Source: Microbulbifer aggregans
GTDB taxonomy: Bacteria; Pseudomonadota; Gammaproteobacteria; Pseudomonadales; Cellvibrionaceae
NCBI RefSeq assembly: GCF_020524005.1
Contig: NZ_JAIVKK010000009.1
Location: 124,001-188,000, forward strand
Length of the DNA: 64,000 bases
Direction: 5' to 3'
The notes beneath the pieces were generated by a model that saw only the letters and a program-made list of their open reading frames with translations, had not been told where the DNA came from and searched no databases. Made by a program: the position numbers and the translations under genes. Shown here piece by piece: positions 47,812-57,154 of this stretch. The stretch's first letter is position 1; the number at the start of each line of letters is the position of its first letter.

Positions 47812-50354
47812 CCGCTACAACCGATAATTCTCCAAGCCCGGCATCTTCCGCCGGCGACTGTTTCCACTGCGGGCTACCGGTAGCATCCGGTAGCCAGTAT
47901 TCGGTGCATATTGACGGTGCCGAGCGCGCCATGTGTTGTCCCGGCTGTGAGGCCGTGGCGGGCGCGATTGTTGCCGGTGGACTCGACAATTTTTACCGCT
48001 ACCGCGAGCGCAGTAACGAACGCCCTGACGGCGAGTCTGTCAACGACCGCTGGGGTGCCTACGACCTGCCGGAAGTGCAGGCTGCCTTCGTGCGCGACGC
48101 CGACGGCCACAATGAAGGGGCAGGGCATCGCATCGCCAGTCTGCTGGTTGGCGGTATCACCTGCGCAGCTTGCGTGTGGTTGATTGAAAAGCACCTGGCT
48201 CAGCTTGCGGGCGTACTTAAAGTGTCGGTGAACGCCAGTACCCAGCGCGCACAGGTATTGTTTTCCCCTGAAAGCATAAAAGTGAGTGAGCTGTTCGCAG
48301 CGCTCGCGGAAGTCGGTTATCGCCCTGCAGCCGCGACGGCTGCCAACAGCGAGCAGCTGATTCAGCAGGAACGGCGTGCGGCAATGCGCCGCCTGGGGGT
48401 AGCCGGCCTGGGTACCATGCAAGTGATGATGTTTGCCATTGCCCTGTACTTTGGCGCGAGCAAAGGGATTGAAGCGCAATTCGAGCAGTTCTTCCGCTGG
48501 GTTTCCCTCATCGTTGCGACCCCGGTCGTCTGCTACGCCGCTCAGCCGTTTTTCGCCGCCGCATTACGCGCGCTGCGTTCCAGACATCTGACCATGGATG
48601 TGCCGGTATCGCTGGCGATCGGTCTGGCCTATGGGGCCAGTGTTTACGCGACTGTATTCGGCACCGGCGAGGTCTATTTTGAATCGGTTTCCATGTTTAC
48701 CTTCTTCCTGCTGCTGGGGCGTGCGGTAGAAATGCGTGCGCGACACCGGGCCGGGCTTGCCAGTGGCGGCCTGGCCCAGTTGTTACCCTTGGCCGCGCTG
48801 CGTTTGCGGGGGCAGGGTGGGGAGGCATCCTCAGCTGGCGATGCCGAGGTGGAATCCGTGCCGGTTGGCGCGCTGTGTGTGGGTGACCACATACTGTTGC
48901 GGCCGGGGGATACGGTGCCGGCTGATGGTGAAGTCGTTGACGGTGAAAGTGGCGTTGATGAGTCTCTACTAAGCGGGGAATCCGCGCTGCAGCAGAAATC
49001 CGTTGGCAGCCAGGTTTTTGCTGGCAGCGTCAACGGGGATTCCTCGCTGGTGGTGACGGTAACCGCTTCCGGGGGAAATACCCGCCTGTCGGCGATTGAA
49101 CGACTGGTGGAATCTGCGCAACTGGAAAAGCCTACCCAGGTGGCATTTGCCGACCGGATCGCCGGGCGATTTGTCGCCGTCGTATTGTTTGTTTCTGTGG
49201 CTGCCTTTGCCTTTTGGTGGCAGCGATCCCCAGAGGATGCCTTCTGGGTGGCGCTGTCCGTATTGGTAGTGACCTGTCCCTGTGCGTTGTCTCTGGCGAC
49301 CCCGGCGGCACTCGCGGCGGCTACGTTGCGCCTGCAGGAGCTGGGTCTTCTCGTGGCTCGTGGCCACGTGCTGGAAGCACTGCCGAACATCACCCGGGTG
49401 GTGTTTGATAAGACCGGTACCCTGACCGAAGGCGAACCGCGGTTACAGCAGATACAGCTGATGCGAGACGGGGTAAGCGAAGATCGCGCGCGGGATCTCG
49501 CGGCGGCGCTTGAGGCGCGCAATAGCCATCCGCTGGCCCGGGCATTCCGCCCCTGGTTTGGCAATTTGCGCGCGAGCGCGTTACGGGCTGTTACCGGTCG
49601 TGGCGTGGAAGGGGAAATTGACGGCATTTCCTACCGGTTGGGGCGTGAGGATTTTGTACTTGAGCTGGCCGCCGGCGAGACGGTGGAGCGAGGCGCCGTT
49701 GCCCAGCCGCAGGAGCGCGGGCAGTGGTTACTGTTGGCCGATACCGGTGGCGCCATAGCGTGGCTGGGTCTGGGGGATGCTGTACGTGATTCTGCCAGCG
49801 CCGCGGTCGCGGACTTGCAGGTACAGGGACTGGATGCTGAGTTGCTGAGCGGCGACCAATCGTCGGAAGTGGCCCGTTTGGCGGCGCTTACCGGAATACA
49901 GCGCCACACCAGCGGCGCGGCGCCAGAGCAAAAACTGGCGCAGGTGCAGGAAGCCCAGTCCCGGGGTGAACGCCTGATGATGGTCGGTGACGGCATTAAT
50001 GACGTGCCGGTACTTTCCGGTGCGGATGTTTCCGTGGCGATGATGACCGCGGCGGATCTGGCGCAATCGCGCGCGGATGCCATTCTTTTGCAGGGTGACC
50101 TGCAGGCGCTGCCGCGGGCCTTTGCATTGGCGCGCAAGTGTCGCACAATTATTCGCCAGAACTTGGGCTGGGCGATTCTCTACAACCTGCTCGCGCTGCC
50201 GCTGGCTTTTATGGGGCTAGTGCCCCCGTGGGCGGCGGCGGTTGGTATGTCCATGAGTTCGCTGATTGTCGTGGTAAACGCCTTGCGCCTTTCTCGCTGG
50301 CAGCCGGTAGCCACTGATAAATCTGACCCGGCGCCATCGACCGCTACAGCTTAA
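47808..50354 (+). CDS. ccoI: Copper-exporting P-type ATPase for cbb3 assembly (CcoI/FixI)
   Basis: The 848-residue P1B ATPase begins with a Cys-rich region (C-F-H-C and C-C-P-G-C near 18-47), typical of the CcoI N-terminus. A metal-binding domain follows with G-I-T-C-A-A-C (Cys119, Cys122). Membrane helices include the C-P-C metal site at 490-492. D-K-T-G-T places the phosphorylated Asp at 534, and G-D-G-I-N-D is near 724. It supplies Cu to the cbb3 enzyme through the periplasm. It overlaps ccoH by four bases. Confidence 0.96.
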   Translation: MTATTDNSPSPASSAGDCFHCGLPVASGSQYSVHIDGAERAMCCPGCEAVAGAIVAGGLDNFYRYRERSNERPDGESVNDRWGAYDLPEVQAAFVRDADGHNEGAGHRIASLLVGGITCAACVWLIEKHLAQLAGVLKVSVNASTQRAQVLFSPESIKVSELFAALAEVGYRPAAATAANSEQLIQQERRAAMRRLGVAGLGTMQVMMFAIALYFGASKGIEAQFEQFFRWVSLIVATPVVCYAAQPFFAAALRALRSRHLTMDVPVSLAIGLAYGASVYATVFGTGEVYFESVSMFTFFLLLGRAVEMRARHRAGLASGGLAQLLPLAALRLRGQGGEASSAGDAEVESVPVGALCVGDHILLRPGDTVPADGEVVDGESGVDESLLSGESALQQKSVGSQVFAGSVNGDSSLVVTVTASGGNTRLSAIERLVESAQLEKPTQVAFADRIAGRFVAVVLFVSVAAFAFWWQRSPEDAFWVALSVLVVTCPCALSLATPAALAAATLRLQELGLLVARGHVLEALPNITRVVFDKTGTLTEGEPRLQQIQLMRDGVSEDRARDLAAALEARNSHPLARAFRPWFGNLRASALRAVTGRGVEGEIDGISYRLGREDFVLELAAGETVERGAVAQPQERGQWLLLADTGGAIAWLGLGDAVRDSASAAVADLQVQGLDAELLSGDQSSEVARLAALTGIQRHTSGAAPEQKLAQVQEAQSRGERLMMVGDGINDVPVLSGADVSVAMMTAADLAQSRADAILLQGDLQALPRAFALARKCRTIIRQNLGWAILYNLLALPLAFMGLVPPWAAAVGMSMSSLIVVVNALRLSRWQPVATDKSDPAPSTATA

Positions 50355-50372
50355 TCTTTTCGAGGTGAAATC

Positions 50373-50594
50373 GTGGACAGTATTTTTCTGCTGGTCCCCA
50401 TTGTTATCGTTTTTATCGTACTGGCGGTGAAATTCTTCTTCTGGGCGGTCAATAGCGGGCAGTATGACGATCTGGAGACTGAGGGGCGCCGCATCCTGTT
50501 CGATGATGAGCATGAGAGCCCGCGATCTTCCGGTCCAGCGAAAAGTGATACCGCCGCGCGGGATGATGAGCCATCCGAAAGCGGGGATCGCTAA
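50373..50594 (+). CDS. ccoS: cbb3-type oxidase assembly protein CcoS
   Basis: The 73 residues have one helix (about 4-27), then W-A-V-N-S-G-Q-Y-D-D-L-E-T-E-G-R-R-I-L-F, which is the CcoS signature, and a disordered acidic tail. The GTG start has AGGTG before it. CcoS is needed for cofactor insertion into the oxidase. Its stop codon abuts the GTG of the next gene. Confidence 0.94.
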   Translation: MDSIFLLVPIVIVFIVLAVKFFFWAVNSGQYDDLETEGRRILFDDEHESPRSSGPAKSDTAARDDEPSESGDR

Positions 50595-51446
50595 GTGGAG
50601 CAGTGGGGGTTTCTGGCCGCGGCACTGGCGATCGGCTTTCTGGGCAGTAGCCACTGCATTGGTATGTGTGGCGGTATATCCGGCGCACTCGGCATGGCAG
50701 TTCCGGGGCAGAAGCCGGTATGGTCACGGCTGATTGGTTATTCGGCCGGTCGCGTGACAAGTTATGCCCTGATGGGTTTTCTGGTGGGCACTCTCGGTGC
50801 TTTTGTGGCCAAAGACCTGGCGGCAACGCTGGCACCGCTGCGTGTGGTGGCCGGCCTGATGCTGGTCGCTATGGCGCTCTACCTGGCGGACTGGTGGCGA
50901 GGCCTGGTGTGGTTGGAGCGGGGCGGCCGGTTTTTCTGGCAGTACCTGCAACCTGTGTCGCGGACATTGCTGCCGGTGCAAACCACACCGCAGGCAGTGG
51001 CGCTGGGTGCGCTTTGGGGTTGGTTGCCGTGCGGGCTGGTCTACAGCGCCCTGACCTTTGCCCTGGCTCAGGGCAGTGGCACCAATGCCATGCTCGCCAT
51101 GCTGGCGTTTGGCCTGGGTACCGTGCCCGCTGTGCTCGCGACGGGCGCTGCGGCTGCACAATTGCGGGCGGTGGTGCGAAAGCCCGGCGTTCGTCTTTTG
51201 ATGGCGCTGCTGGTACTGTTGTTTGGCCTCTGGACCCTGTGGGGTGGGCTGGCCCATTCAGGCCATCAAAACCACACTGGTGAGCAGCATGAAATGATCC
51301 CGGGTCAGTCGCCACACGAGCATTTACCTGCTCATCACGGGCATCACAGCCCTGACCCGGAGCCCGGCGAAGTCCACAGGGGTCACGTAAGCCCGGAATC
51401 TGAACCGTCAGCTGAAGATCATCATCCGGCTGATCATCACCACTGA
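50595..51446 (+). CDS. Sulfite exporter TauE/SafE-like (UreH/DsbD-TM-like) membrane protein with His-rich tail
   Basis: A 283-residue protein with about six helices. G-S-S-H-C-I-G-M-C-G-G near 18-28 is the motif of the family usually found after ccoS. G-W-L-P-C-G-L-V-Y is the second one. The last 60 residues are hydrophilic with about 17 His in H-x-x-H clusters. This looks like a metal (perhaps copper or nickel) binding tail, a role suggested only by context. It is directly coupled to ccoS. The substrate is not known; the TauE name is by fold. Confidence 0.85.
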   Translation: MEQWGFLAAALAIGFLGSSHCIGMCGGISGALGMAVPGQKPVWSRLIGYSAGRVTSYALMGFLVGTLGAFVAKDLAATLAPLRVVAGLMLVAMALYLADWWRGLVWLERGGRFFWQYLQPVSRTLLPVQTTPQAVALGALWGWLPCGLVYSALTFALAQGSGTNAMLAMLAFGLGTVPAVLATGAAAAQLRAVVRKPGVRLLMALLVLLFGLWTLWGGLAHSGHQNHTGEQHEMIPGQSPHEHLPAHHGHHSPDPEPGEVHRGHVSPESEPSAEDHHPADHHH

Positions 51447-51912
51447 ACCTGTATTGCCGAAATGTTGAGCGGGGGAGGCCAGCCTTTCCCCGCTAATGAG
51501 TTGTCGTCTTTTCCCTCTGTCAGCCTTCATCTGACCCGCTCAAACCGCCCGCAGGCATTGGCCTCAATAGGGTGTCGCAAAACCCGCCTCAAAGTTGAAT
51601 TCGATGCCGTTCGGCGCTGAAAACCCCGCTGTCACCGAATTTGTCGTATTTTTGAGGATTCTGCGTGATTTCTCGCCACCTATTTCCCCGTGCGAGGATG
51701 GGATTCCTTGTATCTTGGCAGAGTGCAAATGACAGCGTTATCAAATTTTTATGACAGCGCTGTCTGAGTGGGTTGGCCTGTTCCTCCATTCCTTTGTACA
51801 TCTCTTGGCGTGGCTGGTCCGAGCAGTCGACGGGGAAGTACGGCTACGGAAAAGAGCGCCGGAATTTCAGTCCGGCGAAATTCGAGGCACATTAACAATA
51901 ACGAGGATAACC
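51447..51912. other. Chitinase upstream region (466 bp)
   Basis: No gene is supported; open frames here cross the region without a plausible protein. A weak 7-bp hairpin at 51468-51494 follows the previous operon. Two LacI-type operators lie at 51730-51765, and a TTGGCA -35-like hexamer at 51715-51720 precedes the first. The leader to the chitinase ATG is about 150 bp. Confidence 0.6.
51730..51765 (+). promoter_or_regulatory. Pair of LacI-type operators upstream of chitinase
   Basis: TGACAGCGTTATCA (51730-51743) and TGACAGCGCTGTCT (51752-51765) are near-identical 14-bp dyads with central CG, and GACAGCGCTGTC is a perfect 12-bp palindrome. Their centres are 22 bp, or two helical turns, apart. 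This is the form of LacI-family operators, and binding by an amino-sugar-responsive regulator such as NagR is inferred. They sit over the likely promoter. Confidence 0.6.
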
Positions 51913-53670
51913 ATGAATAAAATGCAGTCTCTGTCGGGGGCGGCACTGCTGCTCGCAATGATCAGCGGACATGCCGCGGCCTACGATTGTGGCGGCGTCC
52001 AGGAGTATGTGGACGGCTCGGCGTACAGCAACGGCGATATTGTCCAGAACGGTTCTGTTGCCTACCAGTGTGATGTTGCTGGCTGGTGTGGTCAGGGTGG
52101 CGCTTACGCACCGGGCGAAGGTTGGGCCTGGACTGAAGCCTGGAGTGACCTGGGTGCTTGTGATGGCTCAAGCTCATCTTCCAGTTCCGGTGGTTCCACT
52201 TCCAGTTCTGGCGGTTCCACCTCCAGCGGTTCGTCTTCTGGTAGCACGTCTTCTTCCGGCGGCAGCTCCGGTGGTTCGGAAGACTGTGGTGACGTCACCG
52301 TGTGGAGCGCAAACGACGTGTACCACGGTGGTGATCGGGTGCAGCACCAGGGGAGCGAATACGAAGCAAAATGGTGGACCCAGGGGGACGACCCGGCACA
52401 GGCTGGCGAGTACGGGGTTTGGAAGCTGATCAGCCAGTGCACCGGTGGCGGCTCCAGTTCATCCAGCGGCGGCTCTAGCGGTGGTAGCACCAGCAGTGGT
52501 GGCTCCAGCGGTGGCAGTACCAGTAGTAGCGGTGGATCCAGCGGCGGTTCCAGCAGTGGTGGCGAGCGCCTCGGTGGTTACTTTGTGAACTGGGGCGTTT
52601 ACGGCCGCAATTATCATGTGAAGAACATCGTCACCAGCGGCTCCGCTGAGAAGCTTACCCACATCTATTATGCGTTCGGTAACGTGCAGAATGGTCGTTG
52701 TACCATCGGCGATGCCTACGCGGATTACGACCGGTTCTACGGCGCCGGTGAAAGTGTGGATGGCCAGGCCGATACCTGGGACAACGGCGCCCTGCGTGGC
52801 TCCTTCAACCAGCTGCGTAAGCTCAAGCAAATGTACCCGCATATCAAAGTGTTGTGGTCCTTTGGCGGCTGGACCTGGTCCGGTGGCTTCGGTCAGGCGG
52901 CGGCCAACCCGGAAGCGTTCGCCGAGTCCTGTTATCAGTTGGTGCACGATGCGCGCTGGGAAGGGGTCTTTGATGGTATCGATCTGGACTGGGAATACCC
53001 CAATGCGTGCGGCCTGACCTGTGACAGCAGCGGCTTCTCGTCCCTGTCGAACCTGATGTCCGCAGTGCGCGCACGCTTCGGTAACGACCTGGTCACTGCA
53101 GCGATCACGGCCGATGGCAATGCCGGTGGCAAGATCGATGCCGCGGACTATGCCGGTGCGGCGCAGTATGTCGATTTCTACAATGTAATGACATACGACT
53201 TCTTCGGCGCCTGGGAGAAAACCGGTCCCACCGCACCGCATTCACCGCTGACGAGCTACAGCGGCATTCCGATCGAAGGCTTCTATTCGGATAATGCGAT
53301 TCAGGCGTTGAAAAACAAAGGGATTCCTGCGAGCAAGCTGAATCTGGGTATTGGGTTCTACGGTCGCGGCTGGACCGGGGTAACCCAGTCTGCACCGGGC
53401 GGTTCTGCCACTGGTGCTGCACAGGGTACCTATGAAGCCGGCATCGAAGACTACAAGGTATTGCGCAACACCTGCCCGGTCACTGGCGTTATGGCGGGCA
53501 CCGCGTACGCACACTGTGGCAGCAACTGGTGGAGCTATGACACCCCGTCCACCATTGCGGGCAAGATGCAGTACATCGCCGATCAAAACCTGGGCGGTTC
53601 CTTCTTCTGGGAGCTGTCTGGCGATACCACCGGCGGCGAACTGATTGAAGCGATGCACAATAACCAGTAA
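51913..53670 (+). CDS. Modular GH18 chitinase with two chitin-binding domains
   Basis: ATG 51913 with GAGG upstream gives 585 residues. A signal peptide (cleavage about 23, A-A-A) is followed by a CBM5/12-like domain (24-84, with four Cys), a Ser/Gly linker (85-122), a second CBM5/12 (about 123-177), and another Ser/Gly/Thr linker (178-217). The GH18 domain spans about 218-585. Its motif D-G-I-D-L-D-W-E is at 354-361 with catalytic Glu361, S-F-G-G-W is near 316-320, and M-T-Y-D is present. It is secreted to cut chitin. Polyserine linkers are typical of marine degraders. The upstream open frame without a signal is not used. Confidence 0.95.
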   Translation: MNKMQSLSGAALLLAMISGHAAAYDCGGVQEYVDGSAYSNGDIVQNGSVAYQCDVAGWCGQGGAYAPGEGWAWTEAWSDLGACDGSSSSSSSGGSTSSSGGSTSSGSSSGSTSSSGGSSGGSEDCGDVTVWSANDVYHGGDRVQHQGSEYEAKWWTQGDDPAQAGEYGVWKLISQCTGGGSSSSSGGSSGGSTSSGGSSGGSTSSSGGSSGGSSSGGERLGGYFVNWGVYGRNYHVKNIVTSGSAEKLTHIYYAFGNVQNGRCTIGDAYADYDRFYGAGESVDGQADTWDNGALRGSFNQLRKLKQMYPHIKVLWSFGGWTWSGGFGQAAANPEAFAESCYQLVHDARWEGVFDGIDLDWEYPNACGLTCDSSGFSSLSNLMSAVRARFGNDLVTAAITADGNAGGKIDAADYAGAAQYVDFYNVMTYDFFGAWEKTGPTAPHSPLTSYSGIPIEGFYSDNAIQALKNKGIPASKLNLGIGFYGRGWTGVTQSAPGGSATGAAQGTYEAGIEDYKVLRNTCPVTGVMAGTAYAHCGSNWWSYDTPSTIAGKMQYIADQNLGGSFFWELSGDTTGGELIEAMHNNQ

Positions 53671-53688
53671 CTTTAACAACCTGACAGC

Positions 53689-53729
53689 TCCCTTTGGGGA
53701 GCCCGGCAGGGGGGCCTTGTGCCCCCCTG
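53689..53729 (+). terminator. Tandem hairpins after chitinase
   Basis: A 6-bp hairpin (GCTCCC/GGGAGC at about 53689-53704) is followed by an 8-bp perfect stem CAGGGGGG/CCCCCCTG (53707-53729). The T run after them is short, so termination is moderately likely. Confidence 0.5.
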
Positions 53730-53770
53730 TTACGTCTTGGTTAGTGAATAGACCGGATACCGGCAGTACC

Positions 53771-55144
53771 ATGAAAAAAATAACGAAGGCTGCGGCGGCT
53801 CAACCCATCGAGTGCCCGAAAGCCCCAACCAGCATCACGATAAACCTGATTGCCCTGTCGATTTCACTGTTGGCCGTTGTCTGGCTGCGGGAATACGGTC
53901 AGGATCTGGCCGTTCGCACAACGAGCCTGGTGGTGGCCTGCGTGGCCCTGGCGCTTCCCATCATTGTGCTGGAGTGGCTGTTTCTTAAACCCTACCGCAA
54001 CCCGTCTGCAGGGTTGGATTTCCGGCGTCGCAATCACAGCCTGCGCCGTACCGCGGTCAAGCTCCTCGGATTCTACCTGGCTGTGGGCTCTGTGGCCTTT
54101 GTCTATTGGTTGTTTCCGGAATACCACGGATCCTTTTACGACAACTACTTTGCCGTAGTGCGCGCCATACTGCCCTGGTGGCTACTGCTGGCAATCCCGT
54201 ATTTTTACCTGATCGACGGCGCCATGCTGCGACCGCGGGACGCCTACTGGCAACTGGGCAGCCTGTTACTCGGCAACAGGAAAGAGGTATCTGGCCGTGC
54301 GGTCGGGCAGCTGTACCTGGGGTGGCTGGTAAAACTGTTTTTCCTGCCGCTGATGTTTGTGTACATGGGCAATAACCTGAACACGCTGCTGAACTTCGAC
54401 TTCGCCCGCCTGTTCGGCAGTTTTAAAGCCGTGTTCGATTTCACTTTCAATTTTCTGTTTTATATTGATCTGCTGTTCGTCACCGTGGGCTATGTGTGTA
54501 CCCTGCGCCTGTTCGACTCCCATATCCGCACCGCCGAGCCGAGCTTTCTGGGCTGGGGGGTGGCTCTGATCAGCTACCAGCCGTTCTGGAGCATGTTCTC
54601 CGGTACCTACCTCAAATACGACCAGGGCCCAGCCTGGGGCTTCTGGTTCTGGAACACCCCGCTGATGTATGGCATCTGGGGTACCTTGATTCTGTTGCTG
54701 ATCGCCATTTATGTATGGGCGAGTATCCCGTTTGGTATCCGCTTCTCGAACCTGACCCATCGTGGCATTCTTACCAACGGGCCTTACCGCTTTACCAAGC
54801 ATCCGGCTTATATCAGTAAAAACCTGTCGTGGTGGATGATTTCAATGCCATTTATGGTGAGTGCCAGCGGAAGTGAGGCTCTCAGGCATTCAATGCTGCT
54901 ATTACTTGTGAACTTCGTGTACTTCATGCGAGCGCGTACAGAAGAGCGCCACCTGTCCTGGGACCCGGACTATGTGGCTTACGCCAGATACATTGAGGCG
55001 CGGGGACTTTTTGCTTTTATAGGACGCTGGATTCCGGTGCTGAAATTCGGCCGCGGGCGTCTGTTTAATGTGGCAGGCGAAAGCCCTTCCGCCACAGACC
55101 TGCCGCCAGAATCAGGGAGTGCTTACAAGCCTGCGGCTTCGTGA
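53771..55144 (+). CDS. Multipass ICMT-like methyltransferase family protein
   Basis: ATG 53771 gives 457 residues with about nine membrane segments. The C-terminal region has N-G-P-Y-R-F-T-K-H-P-A-Y and E-E-R-H-L, which are the SAM-binding signatures of the isoprenylcysteine carboxyl methyltransferase/phospholipid methyltransferase superfamily. The N-terminal two-thirds are an additional polytopic region unlike short ICMT enzymes. The acceptor is unknown; lipid or lipid-linked carrier is a guess. It lies upstream of a Gtr-like cassette on the same strand. Confidence 0.78.
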   Translation: MKKITKAAAAQPIECPKAPTSITINLIALSISLLAVVWLREYGQDLAVRTTSLVVACVALALPIIVLEWLFLKPYRNPSAGLDFRRRNHSLRRTAVKLLGFYLAVGSVAFVYWLFPEYHGSFYDNYFAVVRAILPWWLLLAIPYFYLIDGAMLRPRDAYWQLGSLLLGNRKEVSGRAVGQLYLGWLVKLFFLPLMFVYMGNNLNTLLNFDFARLFGSFKAVFDFTFNFLFYIDLLFVTVGYVCTLRLFDSHIRTAEPSFLGWGVALISYQPFWSMFSGTYLKYDQGPAWGFWFWNTPLMYGIWGTLILLLIAIYVWASIPFGIRFSNLTHRGILTNGPYRFTKHPAYISKNLSWWMISMPFMVSASGSEALRHSMLLLLVNFVYFMRARTEERHLSWDPDYVAYARYIEARGLFAFIGRWIPVLKFGRGRLFNVAGESPSATDLPPESGSAYKPAAS

Positions 55145-55218
55145 TCATCACACCCGGTAACTTGTGCGGCTGGGGCTAGCCAGGAAGGGCCCGCTGCCGG
55201 AAACCGGGTGATAACAAT

Positions 55219-56742
55219 TTGAAAATAATGATGTTGAAAGTAGTACAGGGGCAGCCGTGGGTTGGGCTGCAACACTGGTGTGCATCGTATTTTGACACCC
55301 GCGGGATTCGGCTTGATCGCCGAACGGCCTGCTATGCGATCTGCTATTTGCTTGTACTTGTAGGTGTCTGGCTGCGGGTTGAACACATTTTTGTTTATAA
55401 CCCGGTCGACCATATCTGGAGCGATACACAGCGGCACTGGGAGCAGGGCACTGAGGTGTTGCGCCGGGATCCCATGTCGCTCACTGATCCGGTGTTGTAT
55501 CAGGTCTATATCGCCATACTCGGCAAATTAACGCTCGGCGAACCGCTACTGGTTGCGCTATATACCGCGTTGCTTTCCTGTCTTACCCCCTGGGTCTGGT
55601 ATCGGTTTGCGCGGGAGCTGTTGCCCGGGCGCCTGCCGGCGACCGCGGTCTGGGCTGTGTTGTCAGTCCTGCCATCCTGGATCACCATTTACGCGTATTT
55701 CATGCAAGAAACCCTGCTGCTACCGCTACTGGGTGCGGCGTTGTATGCCAGCTGGCGCTGCCGACGGAAGCAGACCATGGCCAGTTTTCTGGTGATGGTG
55801 GCGTTGTGGGTGCTGGCAGGGCTCACCCGCGGTATTGCCATACCGCTTGCCGCGGTCATTACAACCTGGCTGTGGCTGGTACAGCCGCAAAAGGTCGCCA
55901 AGGCCGGATACAGCTTCGCGTTGCTGGCGCTGGCACTCGGACCACTCGCGTATCGCAGTTACGCGGTAATGAATATGGTTTCACCGCACGGTATCGGGCA
56001 GCTGGTCGCTTTGTATATGCGTTCGGGAAAGCGGGAGGTCCACATCCAATACCTCAATGATGGTGCGGAGTGGAATTACTGGTTTGGTTCACCTTCCACC
56101 GGTGAAAAACCCTTTGTCCCTTTCTCTGACTGGACTACGGATCGCAGCGGTCGCGTTTCGGCAAGCATTGACATTGCAAACGGTGGCGCTGACTGGCAGC
56201 GGGCGATCCAGGAGTACCCGCTGACACCGGCTCGCTACGCCTCGCTTACAGGTGAGAACCTGATCTACCTGTTCTTTGGCTCTTCCTGGCCGGACAATAA
56301 TCGCGAACGGCCGCTGGAGTGGGTCGCGCACCACCTTCGCTGGGTCTGGGGACCGTTGGCTCTGATGCTATTGGTCGCGACCGTGTTTTATTGGCGAAGG
56401 CTGAAAGGGCAGCGTATGTTGCCGGCGCTGATTGCGACCTGGTTTATCGTGCAAGGGCTGTTGCCTATTGCGGTCAATGAAGGCCGCTACCGGAAGCCGG
56501 CGGAAGGGATGATGCTGGTACAGGTGGCGCTGCTGCTGGCCGTGCGTCGTCGGCGTGCACTCGTTGGCGGGAAAGTGTCCAGTGTGGCCGACACGGTGCC
56601 GGTAGTCGTGGAAGCCGGAGCGGTAGCGATATCGCCGCCTGCGATCTCCGAGCGCTACGCTGGCGGTGAAACTGGCGATGGTGACGGCATACCAGAAACC
56701 CCGGGCAAGCCTGACAGGTTGAAAGAAGATGTTCCGGTCTGA
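55219..56742 (+). CDS. Polytopic glycosyltransferase-like membrane protein (GT-C/PMT type)
   Basis: The 507-residue protein has about ten hydrophobic helices from residue 37 to 420, with a periplasmic loop near 265-350 and a disordered C-terminal tail. An early acidic site follows the first helix (S-D-T-Q-R-H-W near 72-78). This layout fits GT-C fold enzymes that use lipid-linked sugars. No sure family motif is seen. It overlaps the GtrA-like gene by 14 bp. In Gtr operons the third, variable gene is such an enzyme, so the assignment rests on context. Confidence 0.68.
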   Translation: MKIMMLKVVQGQPWVGLQHWCASYFDTRGIRLDRRTACYAICYLLVLVGVWLRVEHIFVYNPVDHIWSDTQRHWEQGTEVLRRDPMSLTDPVLYQVYIAILGKLTLGEPLLVALYTALLSCLTPWVWYRFARELLPGRLPATAVWAVLSVLPSWITIYAYFMQETLLLPLLGAALYASWRCRRKQTMASFLVMVALWVLAGLTRGIAIPLAAVITTWLWLVQPQKVAKAGYSFALLALALGPLAYRSYAVMNMVSPHGIGQLVALYMRSGKREVHIQYLNDGAEWNYWFGSPSTGEKPFVPFSDWTTDRSGRVSASIDIANGGADWQRAIQEYPLTPARYASLTGENLIYLFFGSSWPDNNRERPLEWVAHHLRWVWGPLALMLLVATVFYWRRLKGQRMLPALIATWFIVQGLLPIAVNEGRYRKPAEGMMLVQVALLLAVRRRRALVGGKVSSVADTVPVVVEAGAVAISPPAISERYAGGETGDGDGIPETPGKPDRLKEDVPV

Positions 56743-57154
56743 CGGTGCGGCAGGCGCAGGGGCCGCTTATCGCGGCCCCTTGTCCCAGATGTTGAAATTC
56801 CTTCTCGCCGGCGGTGCTGCCACGGCAGTGCAGTATCTGTTGCTGGTGATAATGATTGAGTTGCTGGGGATACCGGAAGTTCCGGCGGCGGTTACGGCGT
56901 ACTGTCTCGCCTCCCTGGCCAACTACAGCCTGAATTATTACTTCACCTTTGCTGGCCATGAGTCTGCCAGGCATCGCCAGGCACTGCCTAAATTCATAGT
57001 CGTAGTGTTGTGTGGTCTGCTCCTGAATACGGCGTGTTTCAGCGTTCTGTTGCCATATATGCATTACCTCGTGGCTCAGGTATGCGCAACGGCAGTTACG
57101 GTCGTTTTCAATTTTCTCCTGCATAAACTCTGGATATACCGGGCGCCCGAATGA
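56729..57154 (+). CDS. GtrA-family flippase-like membrane protein
   Basis: The 141-residue protein has four helices and the GtrA signature: F-L-L-A-G-G-A-A-T-A-V-Q-Y near 24-36, N-Y-S-L-N-Y-Y-F-T-F near 65-74 and a terminal N-F-L-L-H-K-L-W-I-Y. GtrA proteins are thought to flip undecaprenyl-linked sugars across the inner membrane. Overlaps on both sides (14 bp and 4 bp) show an operon with the two glycosyltransferases. Confidence 0.9.
   Translation: MFRSDGAAGAGAAYRGPLSQMLKFLLAGGAATAVQYLLLVIMIELLGIPEVPAAVTAYCLASLANYSLNYYFTFAGHESARHRQALPKFIVVVLCGLLLNTACFSVLLPYMHYLVAQVCATAVTVVFNFLLHKLWIYRAPE

Noticed and set aside
48674-49627. 317-residue antisense frame in ccoI
   Set aside because: Ser/Arg/Pro-rich shadow of the ATPase gene with no domain.
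51751-51912. Extended N-terminus of the chitinase from 51751
   Set aside because: The added 54 residues overlap an operator, lack a signal peptide at the start and would bury the clear signal peptide that begins at ATG 51913.
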